Notes under the pieces: model-generated
Seen by the model: the letters and a program-made list of their open reading frames with translations, nothing else
Told to the model about the DNA's origin: nothing
The model's database searches: none
Source of the DNA: Letharia columbiana
Lineage: Eukaryota > Ascomycota > Lecanoromycetes > Lecanorales > Parmeliaceae
Assembly: GCF_014066305.1 (NCBI RefSeq)
Contig: NW_023501038.1
Location: forward strand, 186,001-250,000
Direction of reading: 5' to 3'
Length of the DNA stretch: 64,000 bases
Position numbers and translations under genes: made by a program
In this document: piece by piece, positions 9,909-22,019 of the stretch
Position numbering within the stretch: position 1 is the first letter of the stretch
Layout of the letters: every line of letters begins with the position of its first letter

Positions 9909-12767
9909 TAAGTAAAGGCCCATAAATTAAATTTATAAAGTTGGATTTTTCTAAGTTAAATCGAATCTTAGCCCTAGCTCTAAGTTAAATCGAACTCTAA
10001 TCGCTTGCTGTGCGTTTTTAACCTACATATAGATATATATGTGCGGAGAGAGGCGCGCTAAGGCCTAATTAGGAAGGTGTATCGAGTGTGAAGGATTGAT
10101 CCGTAATAATTGCCCACAAAAAACAGAGAAAGGCTATGTCCTTATGGCAAGAAGTATCGAAATATCGGAAAGAAATGGAGACAACGTGCTAATTAGTGGT
10201 GTGAATCCCACAATATCTCCTGCCGTAGTGAAATTTTTCGAATAATGAAATAGCTGTAGACATCGGACGGTTTCAATTCGTCCAAATATGCATCGTTCGA
10301 TGTTCCTCCTGTAGAGGCCTAATTGGCTGTGATCGTCGCAGTAGATCCTCCTCTTGTGACGTTATTGTAGTGATGTACCATATTAATGCAGTGGGGATGA
10401 CAGGCCAAGTTGCAGTGGTGTTCTCCGCTTGCTGAGTGATGATTTGATGTGGAACCGTGGAGAGCATATGACGTGGGATCTTGGAGAGCTGAGCCGTGTT
10501 CTTGACGATGGTGGCCTTGTTGCCGCTTGGTTTCTCCGCAGTGTTCTCCGTAGTGTTCTCCGCAGTGTTCTCCGCATTTGCCTGTTATAGTTCCTCCTCT
10601 TGCGATGTTCCTCCTGTAGAGGCCTAATTGACTGTGATCGTCGCAGTAGATCCTCCTCTTATAACGTTATTGCAGTGATGTACCATATCAATGTAGTGGG
10701 GATGACAGGCCAAGTTGTAGTGGTGTTCTCCGCTTGCTGAGTGATGATTTGATGTGGAACCGTGGAGAGTATATGACGTGGGATCTTGGAGAGCTGAGCC
10801 GTGTTCTTGACGATGGTGGCCTTGTTGCCGCTTGGTTTCTCCGCAGTGTTCTCCGCATTCGCCTGCTGTCTTGACTTCTCTTGCACTGGCTGAGTGGATT
10901 GGTGTGAGATCGTGGAGAGTAGGTCTGTTGTGTCACTGCTGCTGATGACTGTCTCCGCAGTGTTCTCCATAGTGTTCTCCGCAGTGTTCTCCGCATTTGC
11001 CTGTTGTAGTTCCTCCTCTTACTCCTTAATGCAGTGGAGATGACAGGCTAAGTTGTAGTGGTGTTCTCCGCTTGCTGAGTGATGATTTGATATAGAACCG
11101 TGGAGAGCATATGACGTGGGATCTTGGAGAGCTGAGCCGTGTTCTTGGTGCTGGGGGCCTTGTTGCCGCTTGGTTTCTCCGCAGTGTTCTCCGCATTTGC
11201 CTGTTATAGTTCCTTCTCTTACTCCTTAATGCAGTGGGGATGACAGGCTAAGTTGCAGTGGTGTTCTCCGCTTGCTGAGTGATGATTTGATGTGGAACCG
11301 TGGAGAGCATATGACGTGGGATCTTGGAGAGCTGAGCCGTGTTCTTGGTGCTGGGGGCCTTGTTGCCGCTTGGTTTCTCCGCAGTGTTCTCCGCAATTGC
11401 CTGCTGCAGTGGTTCCTCCTCTTACATTGACTGAGTGGACTGGTATAAGATCGTGGAGAGCAGAGCTGTTGTGTCACTGCTGCTGCTGACTGTCTCCGTA
11501 ATATTCTCCGTACTGGATTGTTCCTCCTCTTGCTTGACTGAGTGCTCTGGCTGAGTGGCTGGCTGAGTGGATGACTGAGTGGATTGGTGAGCTGGCTGAG
11601 TGGCTGTCTGCTTCGCTTGTAAGGCCTCTTGTCTCGCCCATATCAATGCAGTGGGGACGACAGGCCAAGTTGCAGTGGTGTTCTCCGCTTGCTGAGTGAT
11701 GATTTGATGTGGAACCGTGGAGAGCATATGACGTGGGATCTTGGAGAGCTGAGCCGTGTTCTTGACGATGGTGGCTCTGTTGCCGCTTGGTTTCTCCGCA
11801 GTGTTCTCCGCATTTGCCTGTTATAGTTTCTCCTCTTGCTCCTCCTCTTGTAGAGTATCAGACTGAGTGGATGACTGATATGACGTGGGATCTTGGAGAG
11901 CTGAGCCGTGTTCTTGACGATGGTGGCCTTGTTGCCGCTTGGTTTCTCCGCAGTGTTCTCCGCATTTGCCTGTTGTAGTTCCTCCTCTTGCTCCTCCTCT
12001 TATAGAGTATCAGACTAAGTGATTAGCTGAGTGACTGACTGAGTGGATGACTGAGTGATTAGCTGACGATCTAACTAAGTGGATTGCTGAGTTAATAGGG
12101 TAGGTAGTATTAATTAAGCGGCTGGTCGAGTATATAGGAGAGAACGATGGCTGTGAATCCGTTCGGGCTCTTTTTAAGGGTTTTCTAACGCGTTTATAAG
12201 CAGTAGTAGATAGCTATTAAGCTCGCTTACGGCCTCGATTACTAGCAGTAATAGATTCGCGTTAATAAAGGCTTTAAGAGGCGAGTAAAAGGGGTATATA
12301 TATCTAAAACGTTTAGTAACGTTTCCGCGAGAGGTATCGAGAACAATTATATTTATATTAGTAAAATTAATAGAATTAGTAGAATAGTAGAAGAATAATA
12401 ATTACATAAATAAATAGATAGAAGAATTATTATTTGATCTCGAACGCGTTTAATATAACTATTATATTTAAATATTAGTTTAATTTATTAATAGTAGACT
12501 AAACTTTATTATTTTTATAGCGTTAGAAAGCGTAAAGCGAGCTCTATAATTTAAGGAATTATAAAGTAATTATATTTATCGTAAGCTAAGCACCTTAAAA
12601 TATAAGACTTCTATATATAAATTTTTAATAAGAAGACGCGAGAGGACTATCGAGCTAACTTAGTCGATCTAACTAAAGAGCGTAGTAATTCTAAATTAAT
12701 AATTAACTATATATATAAATTTAAGATTTTCTAATTTAATTCTATCTTATTCTTTTATATATATTAA
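9909..12767 (-). mobile_element. Non-autonomous Helitron F1 with tandem array
   Basis: The hairpin/3' end lies at the left. TAAG at 9909-9912 (complement of CTTA) is preceded by A at 9908, and the 5' end is at 12767 (complement TTAATATATATAAAAG) followed by T. The terminal arms match the other copies. The element is RIP-mutated at 9,909-10,015, largely spared at about 10,020-12,010, and RIP-mutated again from about 12,010 to its end. Its centre is a tandem array. It is separated from R1 by only 13 bp, 3' end to 3' end. Confidence 0.85.
10270..12010. repeat. ~200-bp tandem array in Helitron F1
   Basis: Imperfect head-to-tail units can be anchored on gtggggatgacagg near 10,390, 10,695, 11,035, 11,235 and 11,650. 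Within each unit a 12-bp motif, gcagtgttctcc, is itself repeated one to four times. Unit length is not a multiple of three, so the short reading frames on either strand shift between units. I read this as non-coding satellite-like DNA, not a gene. Confidence 0.85.
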
Positions 12768-13639
12768 TAATAAACTATATAGATCTATAGTAGAAGAAGT
12801 CTTTATAGTATTATAGTACTAAGATATTAAGCTTAATCGAGACGCCTAGTAGAGAAATTCGTAATAAATATTATCGAAGAAGAAAAATAATAGCGTTCTC
12901 GCTATTCGATAATCGTCGAAAGATAATATTTAAGAATTCTAGTATTATTATTTATACTATTACTATAAAATTACTATATAATTTATATTAAATAATCGTA
13001 ATCTATTATATAGACTCTATTTAATTCTTTCTATAGTAAAATCGTTCTATATAAGTCTCTTTCTTATATAAAGAGATTTTATAGACAGCGTATCCCCCTC
13101 TAATCTTTCGTACTTTCTTACTATTACTACTTATTTCTCTATTAAACCTTCGAAATCCTTTCTTCTAACGATCTAAATAATATATAAAATACTATCGAAC
13201 GATCTTTAAGTCTTATTATTTATAATTATCTTATATTAATTTCGATAGAGTAGAAAGTAGAATAGAAGATTATCGAGATTATTTATCTTCTCTATCTTTT
13301 TTAAATAATTTTATTATTATCTATTTAAGAAACGTCTAATACTCTTAACGAAATATTTCTATAGATTTATAGAGTTTAAAAGTATTCGAAAGACTTCTAT
13401 TTAATTTTTAGTGAAATTAGAGTATTTATATTTAATTATAAACTCTATAAAAAGAATATATAGTTATTAATATATTAAATCGATTAATCTCTTCTATATA
13501 TCTATTATAATAATAAAAAATCTTCGAAATATCGAAATTCTTTTATTAGATATTATTCTTATTCTCTTTAAAAGTAGATAAAATAATACGATTATTAATA
13601 CTTATTCTATTAAGACGCTTTCTCTTTTTAATAATAGTA
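12768..13639. other. Unassigned RIP-mutated DNA between Helitrons F1 and F2
   Basis: This is 872 bp of AT-rich, CA/TG-depleted sequence. I recognise no domain, LTR or TIR. It is the interval left between two Helitron insertions and probably belongs to the same older element as 15,768 onward. Confidence 0.6.
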
Positions 13640-15767
13640 CAAGTAAAGGCCCATGAATTAAATTCATGGAGTTGAATTTTTCTAAGTCAAATGGAGTTGG
13701 ATTTTTTCAAGTCAAATGGAATTTTAGCCCTAGCCCTAAGTCAAATCGAACTCTGATCGCTTGCTGTGCGTTTTTGACCTACTTTCACCACTACGAAATT
13801 AATTTAATCTATGTAGTATACAGGCACATATGTGCGAAGAGAGGCGCGCTAAGGCCTAATTAGGAAGCTATAATAATTGCCTATAAAAAAAGAGAAAGGC
13901 CATGTTCTTATGGCAAGAAGTATCGAAATATCGGAAAGAAATGGAGACAACGTGCCAATTAGTGGTGTGAATTCCACAATATCTCCTGCCGCAGTGAAAT
14001 TTTTCGAATAATGACATAGCTGTAGACATCGGACGGTTTCAATTCGTCCAAATATGCATCGTTCCGGAGTGATGATTTGATGTGGAACCGTGGAGAGCAT
14101 ATGACGTGGGATCTTGGAGAGCTGAGCCGTGTTCTTGGTGCTGGGGGCCTTGTTGCCGCTTGGTTTCTCCGTAGTGTTCTCCGCATTCGCCTGCTGTATT
14201 GACTTCTCTTGCACTGGCTGAGTGGATTGGTGTGAGACCGTGGAGAGTAGGCCTGTTGTGTCACTGCTGCTGATGACTGTCTCCGTAATATTCTCCGCAG
14301 TGTTCTCCGCATTATTCTCCGCAGTGTTCTCCGCATTTGCCTGTTGTAGTTCCTCCTCTTACTCCTTAATGTAGTGGGGATGACAGGCTTAGTTGCAGTG
14401 GTGTTCTCCGCGCTTGCTGAGTGATGATTTGATGTGGAACCGTGGAGAGCATATGACGTGGGATCTTGGAGAGCTGAGCCGTGTTCTTGGTGCTGGGGGC
14501 CTTGTTGCCGCTTGGTTTCTCCGCAGTGTTCTCCGCATTCGCCTGCTGTAGTGACTTCTCTTGCCCTAGCTGAGTGGATTGATGTGAGACCGTGGAGAGT
14601 AGGCCTGTTGTGTCACTGCTGCTGATGACTGTCTCCGCAATATTCTCCGCATTTACCTGCTGCAGTGGTTCCTCCTCTTACTGAGTATCGGGCTGGTGTG
14701 AGATCGTGGAGAGTAGGCCTGTTGTGTCACTGCTGCTGATGACTGTCTCCGCAATGTTCTCCGTAGTGTTCTCCGCATTCGCCTGTTGTAGATCCTCCTC
14801 TTATTTAACTGAGTGCGAGGGTACCGAGGGTAAATGTGTTCATATTGGTGGAATTAGTAGAATGGTGAAAGAAGAATAGTTATACAAATAGGTGGAAGGA
14901 TTATTATCCGATCTCGGACGCGTTTGGTGTAACTACAATATTTGAATATTAGTTTAACCCATCTACCGCTGGCTTAGAAGGAGTATGTAGGGGAGGACGT
15001 ATCCGTTCAGGCTCTTTTTAAGGGCCTTTCAACGCGTTTATAAGTAGTAGTAGGTAGCTGTTAGGCTCGCTTGCGGCCTCGATTACCAGTAGTAGCGGAT
15101 TCGCCGAGGGGTGGCCTGGGGGTATCAGTAGGGCCTCTAAGAGGCGGGCAAAAGGGGTATATGTGCCTGAACCGGACTCTTTTTGAGGGCCTTTCAACGC
15201 GTTTATGAGCAGTAGTAGGTAGCTGTTAAGCTCGCTTGCGGCCTCGATTGCCAGTAGTAGCGGATTCGTCGAGGGGTGGCCTGGGGGCGTCAGTAAGGGG
15301 CTCTAATTGAGCGAGGGGTACCGAAGACGATTGTATTCATATTAATGAAATTAATAGAATTAGTAGAATTAATAGAATTAGTAGAATGGTGGAAGAATAA
15401 TAAACAGGTGGAAGGATTATTATCCGATCCCGGACGCGTCTGGTGTGACTACCATGACTACCATATTTAAATATCCATTTAATCCACTAATAGTAGGCCA
15501 AACTTCAAAATTTTTACAGCGTTAGAAAGCGCAAAGCGAGCTTTACAATTTAAGGAATTATAAAGTAACTATATATATCGCAAGCTAAGTACTTCAAAGT
15601 GTAAAACTTCTATATATAAATTTTTGATGAGAGAGGCGTGGGAGAGCTATCGGGCTGATTCAGCCGGTCTAATCAAAGAGCGTAGCGAATCTAAATTAAT
15701 GATTGGCTGTATATATAAATTCAAGGTTTCCAAGCTCAGCCCTACCTTATTCTGTTATATATACTAA
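13640..15767 (-). mobile_element. Non-autonomous Helitron F2, largely spared by RIP
   Basis: CAAG at 13640-13643 (complement of CTTG) is preceded by A. The palindrome CCATGAATTAAATTCATGG lies at 13651-13669, 11 nt from the end. The 5' end at 15767 (complement TTAGTATATATAACAG) is followed by T. The length is 2,128 bp. Most CA and TG dinucleotides survive, unlike the flanks, so both borders are visible as sharp composition steps. The tandem array at about 14,065-14,800 has roughly three units. The 5' module (about 14,820-15,480) contains two related blocks with GTAGAATTA-type 9-bp repeats. Confidence 0.9.
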
Positions 15768-15789
15768 TTATTATCTCTCTAATATCGTA

Positions 15790-15995
15790 GATAGTAATAA
15801 AGGCTAAATATCACGATTTTAATAATCTTACGATCTTACTTATATTATAGCCTAATTAGACTTAGCGTATTAAGACCTTTCGATCTTTCTATCTTACTAT
15901 AAAGTCTATATTTATAATAATTCTATATAAATAATATTCTCTTTATACTATAATATAGAGTTATTATATATATTATTAAGTCTCTAATATAATAC
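15790..15995 (+). repeat. ~205-bp dispersed repeat, probable solo LTR
   Basis: The stretch is similar over its whole length, in the same orientation, to 54,241-54,444. Both end in attaagtctctaatay. The 54-kb copy lies just downstream of Gypsy-D pol, so this is probably an LTR of that family (inference). Exact ends are not fixed because RIP has altered the TG/CA termini. Confidence 0.55.
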
Positions 15996-18482
15996 TATTT
16001 ATCTTTCTTCTAAAGTAATAGCGACTTATTTATTAATTATACTAAATATATAGTTAAGAAGAGAGTATATTATTAAGAAGTTAATAGTTATAGCTGAAGG
16101 AGTTTACTACTTAAAAGATTATTTAAAAGAAAGTCTTTTATTTATATAAAGATTAATTTAGCTAGATTAAATAAGAATCTAAAAAAAAAAAATCTTTAAT
16201 ATATTAAAAGAAATAAATCTTAGATTAAATCTTTTTTATACTTCTATTAGCTTAATATTAGTAAACTCGTTAATTCTAAATCTAGATAATATATAAAGTT
16301 AAATTGTTATAAATAAGTTATAAATACGTTATTATTTAGAAGAACTCGAGAACTCTAATAAAAAGATTTTAAATATTATTATATTATCCGCATAACGTAA
16401 GAAAAAGCGTTCTATCTCTAGAAGATATATTATTAAATCTAATTTAGATTATATCGAAGTATAACTTATAAATATTACTAAAGAAGAGTTTATTATAATC
16501 TTTATATCTATCGCTAATTTATAGAATTTTATAAAAAGCGCTATTAATACTTCTAATACTTAGTATAATAGATTAAAAACTTTAATAGAGAGCTTTCGAA
16601 CTACTAATTATAATATTAAGATACTTTAATAATAAAATAAATAACTTAATTAAAATATCGTTTATATTAAGATAAATATATTAATAATTATTACTTAATT
16701 AAATAATAATAATAATTAATTATTCTATAAGCGAGAAATTAATAATAGATTTTAAGATTTATATAATAGATATCGTATTAATACTATAAAACTTATTAAA
16801 GAAAATAAGAAACTTAAATAAAACTTAAAGTGTAAAGAGTAATAGCTAAGGGCCCGTTTAGCTATCATCTTAAAATTTATATTTTTATATATTTTAACTT
16901 TATTATACTAATTTTAAGAATATAGACTTTAAAACGAGGCTAGTAGATTTTTAATATATATAGATTATATATACGATTTTATTTAATAGTTATATTTCGA
17001 CTAATTTAGCTAGAAGCTAAAAAGTTATTAAGATCTTTCTTCGTAGTAAAATTCGTATAATAGATATCTATTAGTCTTTAATATAAATAATTTATTATCT
17101 CTATTATCTCTTACTAATATTCTTATTAAAGTAAACGCTTTTAATAATTCTCTTATTAATTTTAAAGTATTAGAAGAGATACTAGTCTAAGTAGATAGAC
17201 TATAATAAGTTAATAAGATTCTTAAATAAACTACTATTATAAAGGCTAAACTATATTATAAAATAAAATAATAATATAAAAACGATAAACGCTCGAATAT
17301 AAGCTTTAATTCGAAGATATAAATATATATATTAGCTACTATATAGATTATAATAATTATAAGATAGTAAGTTAAATAAAGTTAGATATAGAGAAAGATA
17401 ACTTTATATAAGACTAAATAAACTCTCTATTATTATCTTCGCTATAAATTAAATAACTAGAACTTTAATAAGAGAATTATATTTTATATAGTTAATAACG
17501 ATTAATAAAAAGTCTAAATTAAGATATAAGAAGATCGTCTTATTAATAGTACTTCGCTAATATCTTATAAAAGAATAAGCTTATAAAAGAGCTTCGTTAA
17601 ACTCCTCTCTTATATATTAAAGAGTTCGATATTTACTTTATTAAGCGAATAGCAATAGAAAGTCATATAATATCTCTTAATCTTTTTATCGATCTCACTC
17701 TCGAAACGATTTCTTTATTTCTATATATTAATATTTAGAAAGATATTTAAAAAAATACTTTATAAGCTATTAATATAGACATTATATTCGATATCGATAT
17801 ATTATAAACCGTAGCGAAGAAGAGATATACGAGCTTTATAATAATAATATATATATTATTAATTAAGCGTCTTAAGAAGATAAATAAATAGTTTATAAGC
17901 TCTACTATTAAAGAAGTAGAAGGTTTATTATAAAGATCTATAAAATAAAAAAAAAGCGATATATTATAAAGATAATAGAAGGAAATATAGCGAATTAAAG
18001 AAACGTTATAAGCTATTATTAAGAAAGCTATAGCTCTATTAAGTAAAGACTTTAATTCTATTAATTATAATAATTATATAGAAGTTATAAACGTATTTTT
18101 AAATTATAATAAAACTTTTATATATATTATAATATCTAATAATATTAGAAAAGATTAATTATAGAGATAAATAATAGAGGCGCGTAAGTAGATGAAAGAA
18201 TATATTAAGTATATCGAAGTAAATTAGCTAAATACTACTATATTTAAACTTTATATATCGAAGTCTCTCTTATTAATAAGACTTCTTATATACGTATCTC
18301 CGTAATTATTCTTTAAGAAATATACTCTTAATAATTCTTTTATATTACTTCGGCGATTTTATCTCTTTTCTTATTTATTTTAATAGTTATAGAGTATTTA
18401 TTTTTTAGTAAATTTAAATTATTAGTAGAATTACTATTAGACTTATTAACTAGTTATATATTTAAGTTAATATTATTAAAAG
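15996..18482. other. Unassigned RIP-saturated transposon DNA
   Basis: About 2.5 kb of sequence with almost no CA or TG. In-frame TAA/TAG are dense on both strands. I could not recognise a protein domain. A less mutated patch reads agggcccgtttagc near 16,850. Part of it may belong to the Harbinger element to its right, but no terminal repeat is visible. Confidence 0.6.
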
Positions 18483-19010
18483 AGCGATATAACGTAATAA
18501 AGTTATATATTATAATTAAGATATACTAGTTTATTATCTAAGTAGAAATATTAAACTCTATAGAATTCTTAATAGATTTAAATCATCGTTTAAGTATATT
18601 AAATATTTTTTTAATAATATTTTATAGCTAAAAGTAACGTAGATTAAATAATTTCTTTATATTCTCGAGCTTTATTTTAATCTATTATTATTTCTTTAAA
18701 TAATATTATATATCTATATAGAGAATTAATAGCTAATTATAATTAAAATATCTAGTATCGACGAGATAGTACTTATTCGTTAAAATAGAAAAGCTATAAG
18801 TAAAAGTAATATCTCTTAATATTAAAGCGTTATATATAAAGTCTTTCTAGCTAGATAATATATAATAAAATAGTATATTAAAACTATATACGACTAAAAT
18901 ATTCTAAATAAGAATACTCTTTCTATTTCGCTATAGTATATACTTTACTATAAGTATATAAATAGCGATATATATATTATTTAATATATCTAGATAGTCG
19001 TTAAAATAAG
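18483..19010 (-). pseudogene. PIF/Harbinger-type DDE transposase remnant
   Basis: A single minus-strand frame, read through RIP stops (*), gives the ordered landmarks of a DDE_4-type Harbinger transposase. First comes an acidic start segment (NDYLDILNNIYIA), then KYYLVDTRY (family pattern YYLVDAGY), then ELFNLRH-like KLFNLRY, a NIIKKIFNILKR block (family: RNVIERxFGVLKKRF), and last IIIYNFI, which matches the family's LHNFI. At least six stop codons interrupt it, each explained by C-to-T or G-to-A change. The N-terminus probably reaches to about 19,330. TIRs and the 3-bp target duplication were not found. Assignment rests on motif order and spacing. Confidence 0.75.
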
Positions 19011-19550
19011 ATATAAATTTAGAGTTAGACGAGATTTTTATTAGAATAGAATAAGATACTTTAGATAATTAAATAAAATACTAATATAGAATATATATAA
19101 TCTTTAAAATCTTATAATAATATCGATTAATAGTCTCGTCTAAGTATTAAAAACGATTATATAATTTATTATTATTAAGATTAAAGTCTACTATTATAAT
19201 AAAGATAGTAACTTTCTCTACTATTTTAATAGTATAAAACGAAGTTAAATACGTATAATTAAAGAGCTAATTTTAAAGCTTATCTAAAGTATATAAAGAT
19301 ATATAAAAAGTCTTTTAAATATTTATAGAGTATTCTTCTTTAAGAAGCGATTATACGTATATATAATCGAAAAGAATAGAAGTATATTATAAAGTCTTAT
19401 TAAAATAATATAAATAATACTATATAGTAATTAAAATAGTAATAATAATAGCTTTCTTAGCTAGCTAACTATTATTATTAATTATAACTATAATATATAT
19501 AATTATTTATAATAATTATAGTCTAAATTTAGTAATATAGTTTATTTATA

Positions 19551-19825
19551 TATAAGAGCGTAGTTTACTGGCGGTTAGCTAGCGAATATAGACTATAAAA
19601 GATATAATATCGTTATAAGATTTAATAGTATATTTAATAGTAGAATTAATCTTTAAGAAATATTAAAACTTCGAGATATATAAAGTAAATCTATATCCGC
19701 CAAGCCCTTAAGTATACGAGATATATTATTAAAATTAAATTCTAAAAGAAACTTTAATATAGAATATATAATATCGAGATCTTAGTATAAGTAGCGCTAA
19801 GGCCTATAACGTATTAGATTTAATA
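19551..19825 (-). repeat. 275-bp LTR, left end of Gypsy-B (3' LTR)
   Basis: The stretch has the same length (275 bp) as 40,198-40,472, in the same orientation, with strong similarity throughout (tagctagcgaatatagacta is shared). It is also similar to the inverted copy at 61,828-62,103. The TA...TA ends fit TG...CA after RIP. The left flank (ttata) matches the right flank of the 40-kb copy (ctata) at four of five bases, as expected for a RIP-altered 5-bp target duplication. Confidence 0.7.
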
Positions 19826-21524
19826 ATTATCTTCTCTTCTAGATTTTAATTTCTAGATATCTAAGTAAAAATAGAATATTTATTAAAAAATCTTTAAATT
19901 CTAATAGAAAAATAAGAGAAAAGAGTTAATTTATTAAGATTATAATATTATTTTAATAACGCGATAGAATTAACTCTTACGCGCCGTAGGCGCGTTATTA
20001 ATATATTATATAATAATATTAATACTATCTTCGAGAATAATATCGCTTTTATAATATTAATTAATAGTAATTTATAGTAAGTTAACGCGCTTAATATTAG
20101 CGTTTTTATAGCGCTAGTTAATAACTTCTATAGCGAATAATATTAGATTTAAAAACTTATAATAAAATCTTAAAAATTTAATAAATAAAAGAAGAGAGAA
20201 GAGTTTTTTTATAGATAACGTTATTTTTATAATATATTATATTTATAGCGAAGTAATATAGTAATAATCTTTATTATAGAAATTCGAAGAGAGTAATTAA
20301 TAGAGCGACGCGTTTACGATAACGTCTTCAATTATTAATTAATAATAATAGTAGAAATAATAATAGTAGCTAGACGACGCGGCTCTATAGATAATAGCGA
20401 AATATTACTATATCGCTATTATTTATATTACTAGATATTATCTACTAGTAATAACGCTACGATAAAAAATATAAAAATCTCTTTTAAATTATTTATTTTT
20501 ATTCTTTATAACTTTTAACGTCTTTTTTATAAATACTTATTTTAATACTATAACGTTAATATTAATATTAATATAAATATAATATATCTTATTATATTAG
20601 TAGTCTACTTCTCTTTATTATAAGTATCTTATTATTATTAATTACGTCGATATATAGACTAATAATTTTATAATATTCTTTTTTAATAATAATAATAACT
20701 TTAATAGTAAATATATAGTCGCTTTATAGGCGCGATTATTAATCCTTAACTATTTCTACTATTATCGCTTTATATATATAATTATTAATAAGTTCTAGTA
20801 TCTAATTTATTATATAGAACTTACTTTTATTAAGATAATAATTTATATATTCGAAATAAGTCTTTTCTCTATAATAATTATAAGATTAAAAAACGCGATA
20901 TTAATCGCTATATTAAAATTCCTCTATATCTTTAAATATAAATAAGAAAATTAATATAGCGCTATCGCTACGCTAAATAATCTTAAAAGCTATTTTATTA
21001 ATAAGCTAAGCTTAATAAGAAGATTACTTAATAGCGTAAATTATAGAAATATATAATAATAATAACTTCGATTATCTTTATTATAATTATAGATCTTTAA
21101 GACTAGCTCGTAGCGATATATAAGTATATAGAGAAATTAAAAAGAATAAATAAGTTATTAAAGAAGAAGTTTAAGAGTCTTTATCGATATATAATAAATA
21201 TCGATAGATATTAATTTAAAGATTATACTTTAATTATCTTCTTATTAGAGAATTAGATTAATAAATTTAACTCGATTTCTAACGCTAAGATAGTAGAGAA
21301 TATTTAAATAATAATCTTTTTTTAATAATAGCGCTAGTATAAGATTTTTAGATAGTTCTTTAATAGTTACTCTAGATAAAAATATGTTTATATTAATAAT
21401 ATATACTTTAATATAATAAATCTTTTTTATAATAGAGTTTAATAGATAATTAAATAATATAATTATTTTATTAATTTATATCTTAATAATAGTAAGTATA
21501 GAGAAGTATACGCGTAGTATAAAT
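19826..21524 (-). mobile_element. Gypsy-B, distal segment before its 3' LTR
   Basis: Assigned by position. It lies between the left 275-bp LTR and the Gypsy-A insertion site (TSD attat at 21,525-21,529), and continues logically at 28,962. It is RIP-saturated. A short palindrome, acgcgccgtaggcgcgt, sits at about 19,979-19,995. I read no convincing protein domain here, so it may be the untranslated 3' region of Gypsy-B or another element. Confidence 0.45.
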
Positions 21525-21529
21525 ATTAT

Positions 21530-21690
21530 TATTATAAATATAATAGAAACGAAGAGATAGAATATAACGCTATAATAGCGCCTTAGTAGATATTACTTTC
21601 TAATAGATTTCTCTATAGAATCTTAATTATCTTATACTTAACTTATAAATCTACTATAGTAGTAGTAATTAATTTTCTACTATTATAATA
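21530..21690 (+). repeat. 5' LTR of Gypsy-A
   Basis: Direct repeat of 28,796-28,956 with identical length. Both copies contain cgctataatagcgcctt and aattaattttctacta. The differences between them are mainly C/T and G/A, as expected from RIP. Confidence 0.85.
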
Positions 21691-22019
21691 ATAATAGTAA
21701 TATCGAATTACTATATAATTAGTATTATATAATCGCTTACTACGTATTATATACTCGATATATTAATAATTCTTACTATACTAGAAGATTTCAGTTAAGT
21801 TCTTTAATTCTCAATCCGCTTCCGCTATATTCTTACGAGAATCCTAATTTTTCAGTATAAGAACTTCGCTTCTTTCGAATTATTCTATATTACGAGAATC
21901 CTAATTCTTTAATATAAGAATCTCGCTTCTTCTCTTACTACGTTATAAGAATCTCGAGAATTCTAATTTTTTAGCACTAGAATCTCGATTTTCTAAGATA
22001 AAAAAGTATACTATCGTTA

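Noticed and set aside
10273..14625. Short open frames of 60-125 codons with repeated Arg-Thr-Leu or Glu-Asn-Thr-Ala strings
   Set aside because: They are shadows of the ~200-bp tandem repeat. The unit is not divisible by three, so the frame changes from unit to unit, and the same strings appear in all frames and copies.
19979..19995. GC palindrome acgcgccgtaggcgcgt as a possible regulator site or terminator
   Set aside because: Isolated in a RIP-saturated transposon remnant, with no adjacent functional gene.
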